From assembly GCA_034190875.2 (NCBI GenBank), contig CM067357.1, positions 21,025,144-21,089,143 of the forward strand: 64,000 bases of DNA, given 5' to 3'. This document shows, one piece after another, positions 15,513 through 30,708 of the stretch. The notes under the pieces were generated by a model. The model ran no database searches. It had not been told where the DNA came from and worked only from the letters and a program-made list of their open reading frames with translations. Position numbers and translations under genes: made by a program. This DNA is from Urechis unicinctus. Taxonomy: Eukaryota > Annelida > Polychaeta > Xenopneusta > Urechidae. Within the stretch, counting starts at the first letter, position 1; each line of letters opens with the position of its first letter.

Positions 15513-18510
15513 AACTACAGCTCAGCAATTGATAGATGGGCTAACGCGTAATCAGAGTTGTTGTCACATAGTCTTTAGATATTTTCAAACCCTATAAAAT
15601 TAATGTATTTTGGCGTGTTTATAAATATAAATACCCAAGTGAAATAACACGAACCATGCTATTAAGGTTTTAACAAGGAGCATCGGTCACAGACGCATAC
15701 ATTAACAATTTCTTATTACCAAGGCTTGCTGCCATATATTTCTTTTATAATTAGCCATTTCAAAGCACTTCAACAGCTGCAATTGGCTTTCGATGACGGA
15801 CCCATCCCTCTAATACTGCCATTAAACTAACGGGGCCGTGCGTTGATGTTTAATGCCGTCAGTTGGGAACACGTACAAAGCAGCAAGTATGGTTTTGATC
15901 GTTATTCGCAAAATGACAACGAACATGATTCTGCTTTCATGCATTCAATGCTAAAGATCAAAATGACGGATTTTGCTCATGATTATAAGGTTTAAGCATG
16001 GCCATTCAAGGCTGATTTTCAAGGAAGAGGCACAATGGCGAAGTCACGACACGGTTTGTAGGTCAGCGATTTCAAAGGAAGACTTTCCGCCGATGTCCGG
16101 CAATATCAGTGGATTGCGTCATAGGTAGCTCAAACTATGTAGATGTCACTGTGTGCGTTGTTGTAGTCGGGGCATTTTGTTAGGTACGTTTATTTTGAGC
16201 CTTAGTTCAACAGACCAACTAACGGCAACAATACTTATAAAAATGGGGAATGCATTGCTAAATAGAATAACGTAAAAGCAACAAGGCAGGTTTGTCGCGA
16301 TCAGCACTTCAACGTTAACCCTCAAGTTTACTTTTGACAACAAGTGTATAACAACAAAGCCAATTAAGATATTCTTAACGCTTTTCAAACACCAGATGCA
16401 ATCATCTTTTTTAAAAATGAGAATGGAGGGCTAAACAACTTTTGTTTCATCATCCCTAACCTAAGCCAATCACGTCTATCAAGGGCATTGCTTCATTATT
16501 GGAATGAACGGCGAGACGGTCTCCTAATGCTATGATAGTTAAAGACTTCAAATAAAACTGATAGGCAATATTTTGGATGGTAAAAAGTGTGCCAATTTCT
16601 AAATTTGGTTGCCATCGACATTGTGATAGAATTGAAGTTCATTATAAGTTGATTAGGTATCAGACGGCTGGAAGCAATACGCAGTATGTGGCTGTTTTCC
16701 TGCACTGGGCGGAATACCAAAATTTAATTTAACATTGTTATGAAATGTGACTTGGTTGGCTCTCGATTATTCTCAACTATTCGACGCGTGTAGTGTACCT
16801 AGTTTAGATGTGTCTGTATTCTCATTCAGTGAAGGAAAATTATTACATTATTGATAGAATGTGACTGCTGCAAACCAGCAGCACGGTGATAATACTTTCG
16901 TCTCTAGAGGAGCAGTACTTAATCACCACCCTCCGTTATGACGGATGTTGTCAAAAGGTGCTGTAAAACCCTAGTGGTTCATTTCATACGTTTCACAAAA
17001 GGATTATACTGCAAAACATAATAGATCCCACAAACTATTTTGCAAGATTCATACTGTTAAGTTATTCAAAGTCGATAAGCACCCGTTTAAGCAAAGGATG
17101 ATTCGTCCGAATATTAATGAAGGGGAAACATCTGTAGGTAATGTGGCAGTTTTCAGTTGGCAGTTACTATTCATTTCATCATTGTATTTTCCCTTCATCA
17201 CCCTCACCATTTTAAGAGCACATACATGTCGCTGTTGAAATGAACTTGCAACATACACACCTATTTCCATAAACAAGACTCGTATACGTGTCTATTGTCT
17301 CGCCGTGTCGGCTCTGTAGGCTAAATTGAGACATTCATCCCACTTTATGTCGGAATGCTCACAACGTATCAAACAGTCTCCGCCAAATATAGAACTCATG
17401 ACATTCCATGGTCATATATATTGTTTACCGCTACACGGACAGTAACTCTAAGATTAATCGGGTGATCATTTTTCCAGTCCTGTTATTTCATCTCATGCCA
17501 CCAATCATGATATCACGTAAATCATCTTACGAACAGCAGTCCCAAGCTGTCGACTTGATATCGTGGCACTCCTCTTTAACTTCCAGGCGGTGATGGTAAT
17601 GACAGGAACCACTCTAGCGTTTCCTTATCACCACGTGTATCATAACATATCCAGTTTTATTCTTTCTTGATTTGACGTTCTTGATGGCATTCTACAGCGT
17701 GGTCCTGCGCTGTCGTCATAGGATGGAGTAACACATGTGCATAATGAAAAGTGTCTAACATGGTAGCAACACTAAATTAAGTAATTCCCATGCTCTCTAA
17801 AGACTATACTTCCCTGGTACTTGGTAGCAATAAACTCCTGGCGAGGATATTGTCCCCCCAGTGGCTTGCTTTACACCCCGCCACACGACGAGCCACATTC
17901 ATCCTGCTGTAACTTACTTAACACATGATGCTCTTGTACTTTCTGCTATATAATCAGTTTGCATTATTTGCAATATGTATTCGTCGTATCCTCATATAAT
18001 CAATACACATTTATCATACCAACGCTGTATATCTCATTATTCGCTTGCTTTGTTTTCACTTTTTGTATCAGAATCAATTCATTTTCCCTAATAACTCTTT
18101 GTATTAAGTCAAGCCGATCCCATTTTATTTTTATAAAAAATAATTGGTATTAAAAAAACAGCGGTGTTGCAGAATTTATTCTGATTGTGAAAAATCGTGT
18201 GCAGTATGAATTGTTGTAGATAACTTGTAATGTCCAATGTTGTCACACGCGATGCTGATGAATTGCGCGACAGTACAAATGTGTTCCGTGCCGTCATGGT
18301 GTAAACATAGCTTAATCGTGGTTACCAATAGTCGAGCTCTCCACTATATCTATCTTCCGTTTGTGCGCTCAATTAGGACCACCCGTTAATAATCGGGATG
18401 TTTGGCGCTGTATTTCTCATATCATTCGCTTTCATTGTTACAATGAAGCTCAATATTTAGCCAGACAACTCGCTAATGTCAAATCGGTTTGGCGCCATAC
18501 GGTATTGTAT
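15512..18510. other. No gene recognised
   Basis: AT-rich. Minus-strand frames at 16146-16388, 16496-16720 and 17049-17276 are 74-80 codons each but none shows a known motif or a splice context that joins them. Confidence 0.4.
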
Positions 18511-18794
18511 TTTATATGTGACACGTAAACCTACCGCAACCTGGCAACGGTACGTTTGTAGGCACTTTTACACTGAACGCAGTTACATTTAATGGCATTA
18601 AGCCCGTTTTATTAACAATGGAGAGTTGGGTCGTATCACTGATGCCACTATATGGGGAGTTAACATGCTTAATCAGCATTATATGGTAAGGCATCGAGTG
18701 GCTTGCATTGTGACGAACTTCCGTTCCAAAGGGATGTGGTTTTACAAAGAGTAATAGGTTGCTACCAAATAGGTTATGGTGAAGCTTCCCAAGC

Positions 18795-19926
18795 AATATC
18801 TACGTAATTTAACCTAGTTGTTTCTAAGCGTAATTGGATATTTGTGCAAAACAATTAATACACAGGTTATCATTATTCACCATGAATGTGCAAACATCTT
18901 TTTATTGGACTTTGTATTCCCGTTGATATGAGTTTTTATGAAATGACCGGGTTATACGAGGTACCGCAATATTTCTGTAAAGGCATCGCGGAATATTTCG
19001 CATGCTTAAGATGATTTGCAGCTTGAGGCTGACGTTTCGACTACTGCGTATCGTTAGGTACGATGTTCGACAAGCGCGCAGGTGCTTAAGGTTGATAGCG
19101 TTCGCCAGAAGATTATTATACGTAAAGTGCATTCCATATTTCCATGCTGCTTCGACGTTACTCTCCTGGACTAACGAAGCCTGTCATACATTGACTTCAT
19201 TGCTGTTTCGCTATTGAAAGCAAACACATCGCCATCTTATGAGGCTTGAAATTGATTTTGCTGAAGTCCCTTTTTCCGCCGTTCCAAAAAAACAAAACGC
19301 TCTAAGGATTGTCGGAAGTGAACTAATGTACAAAATGCAACCATTGCCGGAATCTTAGGAGTTATGAAATGCATTGGACGTTGAGTCATGGTCAGACATC
19401 CGGCTGCAATTTGTGGTTCGGAGCAATTCACATGCCATAGTACGCATTTCATCTCTATATTCTCTATTTCATCTATATATTCTAAATTACAAATCCATAC
19501 TAGTGAATGATGGGTCACAGAGCATACATAATTACTTTATATCTCAATTATGATCGTCCTAAGGCAGTTGTTCTGGTGGATGCATGTTCTTTGTATTAAT
19601 GTAAACCTTAAGGCATCCATGATATGAGGAACCTTGTAGCATCGATCTTCTACATCATGCAGACGTCAATGTACTAGGACAATATGAATACACAATAATG
19701 TCACAACAAAACTGCGCCTTGTATGATATGAACTTTATATTTATTAATGAGCAATGTGTATAATGAAGTTTTGTTGCCTTAAATGCTCAGTGTATTCCAC
19801 ATTAGAGACACCAACGTTTAGATGCCTCCAGCAAATAGCAAATCAAGATGAACCTTCGGTTAATAGGCAGCCGACAATCTCTAGCACAACAAACGTACAA
19901 TGATTGTGACGTTTAAAATATCTCGT
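18795..19926. repeat. Young tandem duplication, first copy (1.13 kb)
   Basis: Starts AATATCTACGTAATTTAACC and is repeated almost base for base from 19927. Contains a minus-strand frame (to about 19518) also present in the second copy, which is expected from recent duplication and not evidence for a gene. The block 18615-19020 is also related at lower identity to 7850-8235. Confidence 0.93.
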
Positions 19927-20799
19927 AATATCTACGTAATTTAACCTAGTTGTTTCTAAGCGTAATTGGATATTTGTGCAAAACAATTAATACACAGGTT
20001 ATCATTATTCACCATGAATGTGCAAACATCTTTTTATTGGACTTTGTATTCCCGTTGATATGAGTTTTTATGAAATGACCGGGTTATACGAGGTACCGCA
20101 ATATTTCTGTAAAGGCATCGCGGAATATTTCGCATGCTTAAGATGATTTGCAGCTTGAGGCTGACGTTTCGACTACTGCGTATCGTTAGATACGATGCAC
20201 AAAATGTACAAAATAAACCATTGCCGTAATCTTAGGAGTGATGCAATGCATTGGACGTTGAGTCATGGTCAGACATCCGGCTGCAATTTGTGGTTCGGAG
20301 CAATTCACATGCCATAGTACGCATTTCATCTCTATATTCTCTATTTCATCTATATATTCTAAATTACAAATCCATACTAGTGAATGATGGGCCACAGAGC
20401 ATACATAATTACTTTATATCTCAGTTATGATCGTCCTAAGGCAGTTGTTCTGGTGGATGCATGTTCTTTGTATTAATGTAAACCTTAAGGCATCCATGAT
20501 ATGAGGAACCTTGTAGCATCGATCTTCTACATCATGCAGACGTCAATGTACTAGGACAATATGAATACACAATAATGTCAAAACAAAACTGCGCCTTGTA
20601 TGATATGAACTTTGTATTTATTAATGAGCAATGTGTATAATGAAGTTTTGTTGCCTTAAATGCTCAGTGTATTCCACATTAGAGACACCAACGTTTAGAT
20701 GCCTCCAGCAAATAGCAAATCAAGATGAACCTTCAGTTAATAGGCAGCCGACAATCTCTAGCACAACAAACGTACAATGATTGTGACGTTTAAAATATC
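19927..20799. repeat. Young tandem duplication, second copy with 254-bp deletion
   Basis: Matches 18795-19922 except that the segment 19066-19319 of the first copy is missing: the offset changes from 1132 before the break to 878 after it, at a shared ATG/TGTACAAAAT junction. Ends at AAAATATC (20799). Confidence 0.93.
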
Positions 20800-22765
20800 A
20801 TTTGGAAATTACTAGTTTTTAGTTCATAAATCTGAGTTACTGTTGATCGACAGTTATCATTATCATGAAACACTACCCTTCAATGACGCGTGGTAATATA
20901 GTCTGGAGAACTTCTCCTAAAACAGCCAGCGAATAGTTTCCTTGTCACGAGTTTTGTCCCTATAGCTTTTATGATTTATGGCAATTATTGTATTGTAAAT
21001 TATCAATTCATTCATGCAATTTAATCAACACCACAATATATCTGATCACAGTCTTTCGGACGTCGGCATATATCAGAGGCTTCAAATTTCGAAGATTTCA
21101 CATAACGATTCAGTCATGTCTTTAAATATATGAATGGGGGATATTCATCCCCTACACCCCGTGACGTTTTACTGGCTTCTTTAGTGTAGAACGTCCGAGC
21201 TTATACCGGCGCCTGGGAGTTGTCCGTCCTAATAACAATTAAGGTCGGAACTCCCGCATCAATACCGTAAAGACCCTTAGCTCTAAGAAAATCGTTCAAT
21301 CAATCACTCGGCGGCTTCTGTACGTGGCACATTACAAGCGTTGCTTTTTCTTACAAGCGATACTAGATTATCCAACTGAAATACATTTTTATATGTGAGG
21401 GTAACAACTTCGAATCGATATCAAACTGATTTCAACTTTTGTTCCCGAACCAGAGCGTAATACCAGTTCAGTTGTTGAGACAGTACTGTTCACAACACAA
21501 CGCTTTCTAGTTCATGACCAAGATCGGGATAAAACACATAGGATATATGTCTCTTTTGATTCATTAAATGATTTTCGTTGTCTTCACACACTATAAATTT
21601 TTACTTCTCATCGCAATGACTTTTTTGCTCTCTCTCTCTCGCTCTTTCTCCTCTGTTCCCTTTCTCACAAATCTCATAATCAATTCAGAACTTTCCCGAA
21701 AACATCCCGGATTTTGCTTTCCCTTTATCAATTACCTTACATCACGTACAGTGCGTGGGAAAACTACACCTGATCCAATGAAACCGGCAAATTGCAGTTT
21801 ATAAGTATTGATGAAGTAACGGCATTGGAATGTGCTAAAACAACTGACCAATCAGCCGAATCGTAAACCTTCTTGTACTGCATAAATTATCACAGATTGT
21901 GCATTCGATCAATTGGCATTTATATGGTTTACAGGAATTATCAACGGCAAACTGATAGTACAAGCACTGCTGATAAATAACGCCGCACAGCAGATCTTTT
22001 CCATTCTTTCAAAGTTTGCGTGCATGCCCACAGTCAGCTAATTGCTACATTCAACTTTTATCTATTTATGCCATTGTACATGATTTATAAGAATTTGGAT
22101 ATCACCCAACGCGAATCATTGTACTCCCCATTACGGTCGGTTTCATTGCTCTCTAGCATTATTATCAATTCAGTTCCCTCCCAATAACGCCAAGGGAACA
22201 TTCAGCTACTACCAATCGTTCTGTGAGAGAAATTCAATACATGTAACTTTATCTTGAGTAGGGTGTTATAGGCATAGAGACAAATCCTTTGAAAATCAAG
22301 CAAGTTGTGCATGATTCTAAGAAATCTGCACACAAGGACGGTGCGCGGTCAGCAGTATTGATCAATACAGTGACTACAAACCAGGGACATCCAAAACGGC
22401 CTCTTCTCTATTCGATGAGACAAGTTTCTTATTCATAACAATTATCCACATGCGCTGTGAAGTCTAGTCTGACTAGCTTTGTTCCTCAGCCAGCGTAACC
22501 ATAATGACCATAATTTTGACTTCTTTTCATCACTGTTGTACATAGCGTAATTCCCTTCATAGAATTATTTCTGTAGAGGCAGCAAAGATATCAGGGACAG
22601 ATTATGTCCTTATATGACGGGTCAGTGTTTTTAATATCAAAGATGGACACCTTGATGACTTTACGAGAATAATTGTATCGACAACAATCTGGAACTATGA
22701 TTTATGCAATTAATGCTACTTTTCTTCCCAGCCATTGTGTGCTTATGCGTCGACCTTGGTTATTT
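20800..22765. other. No gene recognised
   Basis: AT-rich, with a short CT-rich tract at 21627-21655. A plus-strand frame at 21568-21804 is unsupported. 21310-21500 pairs with 10195-10375 as an old duplicated block. Confidence 0.4.
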
Positions 22766-25275
22766 TTCAGGATAATGGCTTTTTATAGACTTTTATCATA
22801 TAAATAATGGATCCTTTATGTGTCAGATAGTCTTTCCTTATGAGTCATTTGTTTGATATAACAGTCTATGTGGATTAATAAATCATATGATTAAGGCTAT
22901 ATATGGTAGTGTTGAGACTCTAATCAGAACCTATATCTAACCCACAACACTGGCCTATTAATATTCCGCCTTCACAGGTTTGCTGAACATCAGTTCGGCA
23001 AAGCGCTCGTGATTTTGTTATGCCATGATAACATATACATTTAGGCGTTTTACCTTCAATCACCATGAACACACATTACCTATGAGCGGTTCTCGGTGCT
23101 TTGACAACAACATAAGTAATTTCATGGATCAGCGTTATCACGAATTTGGATGATACACAGGTGAATATGGATGATAAATGCGCGTAGTGAACACCACAAG
23201 ATAATAGTATGTCACTGTCTGGTGGTAGCGCGAGGTCGGAGATAAAATGGGCCCATGTATGGATGACTTATTGATCTCATGACGGTTGTTTAATACTAAT
23301 CATTGAGCACATTGATGCACGTTCCGTCGTCAATTCTATAGACGTACAGGAACGATATACATAATATAATCCAATGTTTGCCGGAGAATGGTACCAGGTT
23401 GGTTGTATTAGGTTATTACAGCGAATGTACTACGGTATATACACCTTGCATTAAAATCCTCGCGCTAAATGCTTTCTTCTATCACCTGAAGATGATATCA
23501 ATCAAAATCAATATTCGTATTGCGCATCATGATTCTTGTGCTTTTACAATAATGTCAACCACTCTATACCAATCTAAACTAAAACACGACTGTGTCAAGC
23601 AACATATGCCCTTTTGTTGTGCGAACCAATATGGTCAATGGGCTTGGGCTTAATGGGTGCTGTTCAAACATCACAATTGTACTCATTCATTATTTTGGCG
23701 ATAATATATCCTTTAAAAAAGCGACGTTTATGCATAATATTTCATTTTATTGGAAACAGCAGGTTGATTTTAGAATTAACCTTATTTCAAGCATTGTAAC
23801 TGTTAAGTCGGTCATGGCTGATATTTTGAAATGAGCTGATTCTCGTGAAACCCATGTGCAATAAAGACATGATGGATTGCAGGCGATACGTGACGTAAGT
23901 GTTTTTTAACAAGGCCGTACAAGTTCAAACAGTAGTGATTTGACTACGCAGTGATGGTGGGAAGTCTACAAGCAGTTTTATGGATAATGTCATATATTGT
24001 TTGGGAATAATTATGATAAAATGCCACGTTCGAGGTCAATTGCTGATTTCCGATAACGTGGAATTTAACACTGTAACATCATTTGAAATGACAATCAGTT
24101 TTACGTTTAAGTCATAAGCTCGTCCTCAGCAATCATACGCGTTAACAAAACCAGTGAATAAGGTACCAAACAAAGCGGTACTCACGATTCAGTGTAAACG
24201 AATAGCATATTTATAGTTATGGTAATCACCCATTAACATGCAATGCATGATTAGAACGAGCAGGCATTCATAGGGCATGCACGTGTATATATAACGGTTT
24301 TCTTCTGGTTTTGTGTCCCTTATAATAGGAAACCGTTGTTTTCGGTCAGCAGAAACATTATTCAGGGCACTGTTCATAGAACAAATTCAGTTACTTTAGA
24401 AACAAATTCCGTCTTTTGGGATGAATTTATGGAATTCTTCTATTCTAACATGCAAGAAGACAGGGCTTATTGTGGCACTGTATAGTTTCATTATTTAATG
24501 CACATTTGCACCAATATCAAAGCAAGTTGCAATTGCTCGTTTATGATAGGAGTTACACGTACAGCGATTCCTTTAACTACGCTAGCCACGCGATGGTCTG
24601 TTACAGTTGTGTCATTGAAGAGAGTGGTAACGTCTGCCATGCGTACTAACTCAGCACACTGAGCATCATAATTTGATGGCACTATAAACATATCAGAACG
24701 GTTCAGTTCGCCATAAGATTAAAACATTCAAAATGCCATTATATGGAACAATGCACTTTTATACCCATTCAGAAGTAAGTATGATAAAAAGACTAAATTA
24801 ATTTGTTTTATTAGAAACTGCCCTTTCATTTGCGGATTAATTAACATTTTTTTTAAACAATCGATTTCGTTCACGATTCTACGCTCGCCCTATCACAAAC
24901 AGTTAATACAAATGATAGATTGTTTACAGTAATATTTAAATATTATGGATATGAACGATACCGGTTACTGGGGACGCCAATAGACGCTTACATTCCGTAC
25001 AAATATAGAGCATGAATGAGTAATGTTAAAATTGAAGCTTTTTCAGATTTCGGTTTTTCTCTTTCATTTGTGTATCATTTCATACTAAATATATGCACTG
25101 TACAATGTCACGTTAAATCATAGCACTTCTGTTAATCATTCTGCATGTCCATTCAGTTCACCCAATTCTCATGGCACGATGTATCTTCATTAGAATGGAA
25201 ATTTCACTCACGCATCGTTTAAGGAGCGCATTGTTAGTGCTAGTGCCTTCAATGATGTGCTTTTATCGAGTGACG
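22766..25275 (+). repeat. Old, shortened copy of the repeat unit
   Basis: 22770-23040 matches 12790-13040, 28560-28700 and 38400-38640 (GGCTATATATGGTAGTGTTGA and flanks). 24490-25005 matches 32040-32400 and 42080-42435. A minus-strand peptide of 24491-24691 starting MFIVPSNYDAQCAELVRMA aligns with 32042-32227 and 42079-42264 (MLMVPSCNNA.CAQRVHMA). At 24967-25005 the OTU-like motif is present in degraded form (T-G-D-A-N-R-R-L-H-S-V-Q-I). No TTAA transposon copy is present here, unlike units 1 and 2. Confidence 0.7.
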
Positions 25276-28200
25276 CACTGTGAATCAAAATAACATGAAG
25301 GGACAAGTTCATTAATCTCCATCTGAAATTTCAATTACCAACTCATGATACTACTGCTGCCCTGTATTAACTACACCGCTACTCACATTGCTGAAAGGAA
25401 ATGATATTATGCTGAACAGAGACTTGTTTTTACTGATACAGAACAGTCAGAATGAACAAAAAAACCTATATACTAAACCAGGAGGTAATCAAATGAGCAG
25501 TGTTGAAATCATTCACATTGTCTACTCTGCATCATCAACATCTCGTGTTGTCAAACAGACTGCAGTGACTCTTCTAACAAATGCTATATATAGATTTCTT
25601 AAACCCTTAGCACACATTTATTACGTAGTGTGTTGAGCTCTTGGCCTTCGTCTGTCGCATATTAGCTGAACGTTAACGTTAGTAGAAGCGCAAGAGTAAT
25701 CTCTGGGATTTCCTGTCAGTTAAGTGTTCCAAATGTCAATAATAATTAAATATATTAGGTTAAACACTAAAGCCGCAATGTGGAAAAGCACATTATGTGA
25801 CAACTTCATAAACATTTGTTCTCATTTCTATATGGCAATGAAGTCATGAATAAAAACACATCCATTGTTCAAATAGCTCATTTGATTCACTGCTAAGTAA
25901 TTGCTCCGCATATCAAAAGACCCTATCTTACAGGAATTATTCTGTCCATTAATATATTAACCAATTCCATTCCCGCACAAGGCCGTTCTTGATTTGAGTC
26001 ATTTGGTTTACACTTGAACAACTAAAAGAGGAGTTACTCATAAATATCAGCCTTTATAGTTGATACTTGTTAATAATAAATATGTGACAATATGTTGCAA
26101 CTGTCAAATATATTCCATTTGTCAAGGTTGTAATACCGCGTGTACTCTCGTAGTATATTTGTGTGATCGAAGCGGCCAGGTATGATGTATGAGATTCTTC
26201 ATATCTGTGTTGTGTCTTTCGTGAAATCATCGTGATTACCTAGAATTGTACAGGCGCTTCAGATTAATTATGCGTGACGCCACTAACGGGTGCAGGTATG
26301 CTTCGCTAGCAGCACATTCCAGTCACTTCTGATAAGTAAGCATTTTGATCTAGCAATGATGTGAAAGGGGTTCTCTGAAACACCTTACTAATTACCATAA
26401 TGGAGTGATTTTTTATGAATGTAGACGATCAACAAGCAAGCCCCGACACAGCAAGCACTTTGTTTCTCATAGATCGTCCTAGAAGCTAGAATTGTGAAAT
26501 ATGCGTTCTGCAGTGTTGCCATGTCATCTCAATACAGAAAGCGTTTTGCTGAGCAGCTAGAATAAATCATAGGTCCAACATATGAGTCAGCTTCGGCCCT
26601 ACTTGTTTCGATGTAAAAGCTCTCCCTTGTTATTGTTCAATGATCAACAAAGACTGCGAAAGATTCGTGACACAAATTTTTAACTATGACGAAATAAAGC
26701 CATCATTATGGCGATTTCAATGACGAAACTATCATGTCAATGATACTCATTTACACATGTTTTTAATGATGCAAGAAAGTTATACGTTCAAACATGATAT
26801 ATTTTTTTGACATATTTTGCTCAGCGACAATATAAGAGAGCAACAGGTATCGCACCTTCTATGAATACCTGTGCCACTGACTTCCCAGGTTGTCTGCTCC
26901 CAGATTGATATTGTGACACACGTGGCTATTGAGACTAAGTCACAGGGGCATATCATAGACTCGCTATGTAGTAGAAAGAATAGTGTTGCTATTAGATATA
27001 GATATTCACCATAATCTGCATTCCGAATATACAGAAAATTACGTTAACCACAACAGTAAGCTAGAAGATAAACAGAAGCAGGTGCAATTCCCAACCTCAT
27101 TCAAAAGCGGTTTGGGTTGATGGGGTGAATCTGTGTTTGATCTGTTTCGATGTTTTGATACTGTAATGACATATGTATTGGAATCATATTTTGAATTATA
27201 TTTCTTTGGTACGGTACCTTTTGTACAATTATCTCATTAAATTATTCATTTCAATGATTCAACGCCACCCCCCACCCCTGATTACGTGTTGATAACTACA
27301 CCAATACGGACCTAACTGATCGAATATAACTTCTCTATTTCTTGCTCTTGTTATGAGTTTGGTTCTCCATGTCAATGTTTGCCAGGTTTACTCGCTCAAA
27401 ATATCCACACTTTAACATACGAAAATTGATTAAAACATGGACTTAAGGTTTTGAGTGAAATCGTAATGACAATAAGAAGTCATTCCCAACTCCACACTGA
27501 GCATCAATGGAAGAGCCAAGGCTGGCCAGTCACGTCAGCTCAGGGGAACTGCATCGTCATGGAAATCAACACCAAGGTAACATTCTAAAGCATGGAATCA
27601 AATGACTGTGCTGATTGGCAATCAGTGCTGTATCTCAGTGAACGTTGTGAAAAGTGTGCCAACATTCTGAATTTCGTCGAAAACGGCACCCCGACAGCGG
27701 CGAAGCTGAAAATAGACTGATTACGCCAACATTCGTAATTCCGCCGACTACGGCATCTTGGCGGTAGGGAAGCTATTGTAGTTGATTCATGATCAGATTG
27801 TTTACGCAAAAGATCAAAGTATGCATTGGATCGCATCTAAGCTATATATATTACGGTGTTTTGACACACTGACCGTTGGCTCTTAGTAGTTATCAATTTG
27901 CTTCATGGTAACTTCACATCATTATTCACTGAAGAGAAAGCAGAACTCTCTGAGCCAGTTGAATTATTCAACAGCAGTGATGTGGAAAAACTAGAAACAA
28001 AATGCTACTCAGTTAAGACGTAGACCTGAATTAGCGATTGGAATGCTCTATGCTCCGGTTATGTGCATGATCAAAATATAGAAAACCCATTATGCCACAT
28101 CCTAGTCTACGTGCCTCGGTTGGTCCCAAGCTAGCATATTTGCTAGCGGAATTTTAACTTGGTTTCAACTGCAGCACAGCAAAGTATTATCATCCAAGAA

Positions 28201-30291
28201 TAAACGTGAAATATTATCCTGTTATGTGCAATACGGGCCTTATTTGAAGCCGGTATTATTATCAGGTATCCTTCATAAACTTTAATGTAGCAGCAATGCG
28301 GTTGATGAGTTAAATAGCGTTTGATCGTTTGTATTCATCATTGTTGTAGAGGCTGTATTACCTATCATAACATTGATGCGAAGATAGAAGGGATAGGTGT
28401 GGTGCTATAAAATTGCTCTTTGATATAAAATCAGGGCACCTTGATGGCTTCTTAAGAGGTATTACATGAACGACAATTTTAAAAACTGTTCTATCTAATC
28501 AAATATGGCTTGTTCCAGGCCATTCCCGCGGGCTGGGTCTTAATCATTGTCATATTTAATGATTTTTATAGACTTTCATTATACCAAAAAACAATCTATT
28601 ATCTTGCAGAAACCCTTTAATATTGCCATCTTTGTTTAACATAAAAGTCGAGTCGAATTAATATATCATATATATGAGGCTATATATGGCAGTGCTAACA
28701 CTTCACAACACCATAAGAAAATAATTAAGAACCTCAGTGGTGTTTCTTGTGCTTTGATCACGAAATTTTTCATGCTCCTACTCTGGCAATTAGATTTTTG
28801 ATTCTCGATAATGTACCGTTATATGTCAATAGACGTCGAGGATAAAAGGTACTTATGTATGCTGAATATATCCTCTCAAGTAAAAGGTTATAAGATCACT
28901 GGTAGATGTTAATATCGCATTTTGCAGACGTCTGACAGCTTTTTAAAAATGTGCATATGAATGTTTATTTTTCTAACACCGCAGGGTGGCAGCACGAAGT
29001 TAAGAATATAATTAGACGCATGCAAGGAATGCCCATTGATCAACTCATAAGGGTAAGACACGTTGTTTTCAGTGACCCTAAATTGCCCTTGGAACTAAGA
29101 CAAATTATCAAACTAATGTGCGATTGTATGACTATATCCATGACTTGATCTTAGTCACCACTACACTGTATTCCTGGAGATGTTGTTGATGGTGCTTGTA
29201 ATTATAGCAATTCAGCAACTAGAGGCCACTATTGCTTGCCTAGAGAAGAAACTGCAACTCATGTTATTGGAACGCCGACAATCTACACTGTCGTGAATAA
29301 CGTATAATCAACATCTCAGGTGAATAAATTACCCTGTTGTTCAGACACTAATTACAAAGTCACAACCTATGTGATTTGTGCAGGAGAATGAGGCCAGCTT
29401 TGTGTTACTAACAGATATAAGACAATTTACAACCTTTGATACTTGATACCCCATGCCTGTCCAATTCCAGTGAACTGTCGGTGGGTTTCTAAGCTGCCGT
29501 GGCAAAATATCAGCTGATATATTGGCTTAGGTCGGTAGAGAAGGCGGTTTATCAGTGAGTGATCGTGGTTTCTGTAGCAACATTACACTTATATAAAAGA
29601 TGTCCCAGGCTCACTGCAGCTTGGTCCTTATAGCCTTATATGTCACTCTGTTACTTAAATGTAACCCAATATGCTCGTTTTTACGCATGGCTGTATGATG
29701 TACCTGGTCGTACACCAGTGGCTAAAATGGGCATTGACATACTGTTTAATTGTTGTCTACGCTGATTGTCGCCTCTCATTTCACACGTTTCGTTTTTGCC
29801 CTTTATCTATCATAAAACACAAACAACGTCCTCTATTCGTACAAGTAATGGTGTCTTTTAGCTTTCATACATGCATCAACACTTAAGTAGTATTCAAAGT
29901 TGAAGCACAAATAAGTGCATGAATAAAATTTGGCTGGGAATTTAGCCACGGCTTCAATCGTCAATGTGTCATATCATGATAAATGTTAAGGTACAGTACG
30001 CTAACGTCAACCATTTAGTATGTAATGTTTTCCTACAAGTGTGAGGTCAATCGTGTAAGGAGTCGTTTTTTGTTAACCAGAAATCTGGAAACGCTCGGTA
30101 AAGAGCCCATCGCACGAAATATCATGTCATTTGTTTCGCTAGAAAATAAAGGGTTATGGTAATATTATCATGGTCAGTGTTACATCTGAGGTTCAATGAA
30201 TGTACACAGCTAAAACATATTTGTCATACAATATGCTATTACTATTACTAATAACATACATTATTATCCTCATCACTACATCATGTTACAG

Positions 30292-30708
30292 GTGTCTAAG
30301 TAGCTACTGTCAACCAATAGCAGAGGTTGAAGATTATGTATGCAGTGCGGAGTTTCCTGGAGTCATTACATCTCTAGAAAATAGCCCCATTCCAATTGGT
30401 TTAAGATCAATCTATGTGAACTCTTGAACCTAGCAAGTGGCATATTTCTCCTACAGACAACAATTAGGCCACATGTCAGATAATGATGTACAAAGGTGAA
30501 TGAACTGTTTATTATTATCTTACTAACACATACATCTGTACAGAGGCTTATAGTCATTATCATCAATCTCAATATACTAATTGAAACCTGTATGTCAGAA
30601 AAACTTTTGAGCATGGAAACATCAACATTGTCATTTTACAGGTTCCAGCCATTTCTTCCTAGCATGTGCATGCACTGGTGCTGTCAAGGTCAAATTTTGA
30701 TAAAGTGA
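30292..30708 (+). pseudogene. P2X7-tail (ballast) zinc-binding domain gene, broken copy A
   Basis: Exon 30292-30495 lies between an acceptor (TGTTACAG|G) and a donor (CAAAG|GTGAAT). Its first codons read W/C-L-S-S-Y-C-Q-P and continue into E-V-E-D-Y-V-C-S-A-E and S-L-E-N-S-P-I-P-I-G, matching the start of the cysteine-rich domain found at the P2X7 receptor C-terminus and in many stand-alone invertebrate proteins. The part holding C-x4-H-P-G-F is deleted, giving a stop at 30425-30427. A second exon from 30642 (TTTTACAG|G) reads R-F-Q-P-F-L then H-W-C-C, resembling the R-W-C-W part of the family, and stops at 30706-30708. The same damage occurs in copy B, so the breaks came before the unit duplicated. 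Confidence 0.6.

Noticed and set aside
25388..25636. 82-codon frame conserved at 34286-34534 as a gene
   Set aside because: The two units are nearly identical at DNA level, so conservation of a short frame says nothing about selection; no domain recognised.
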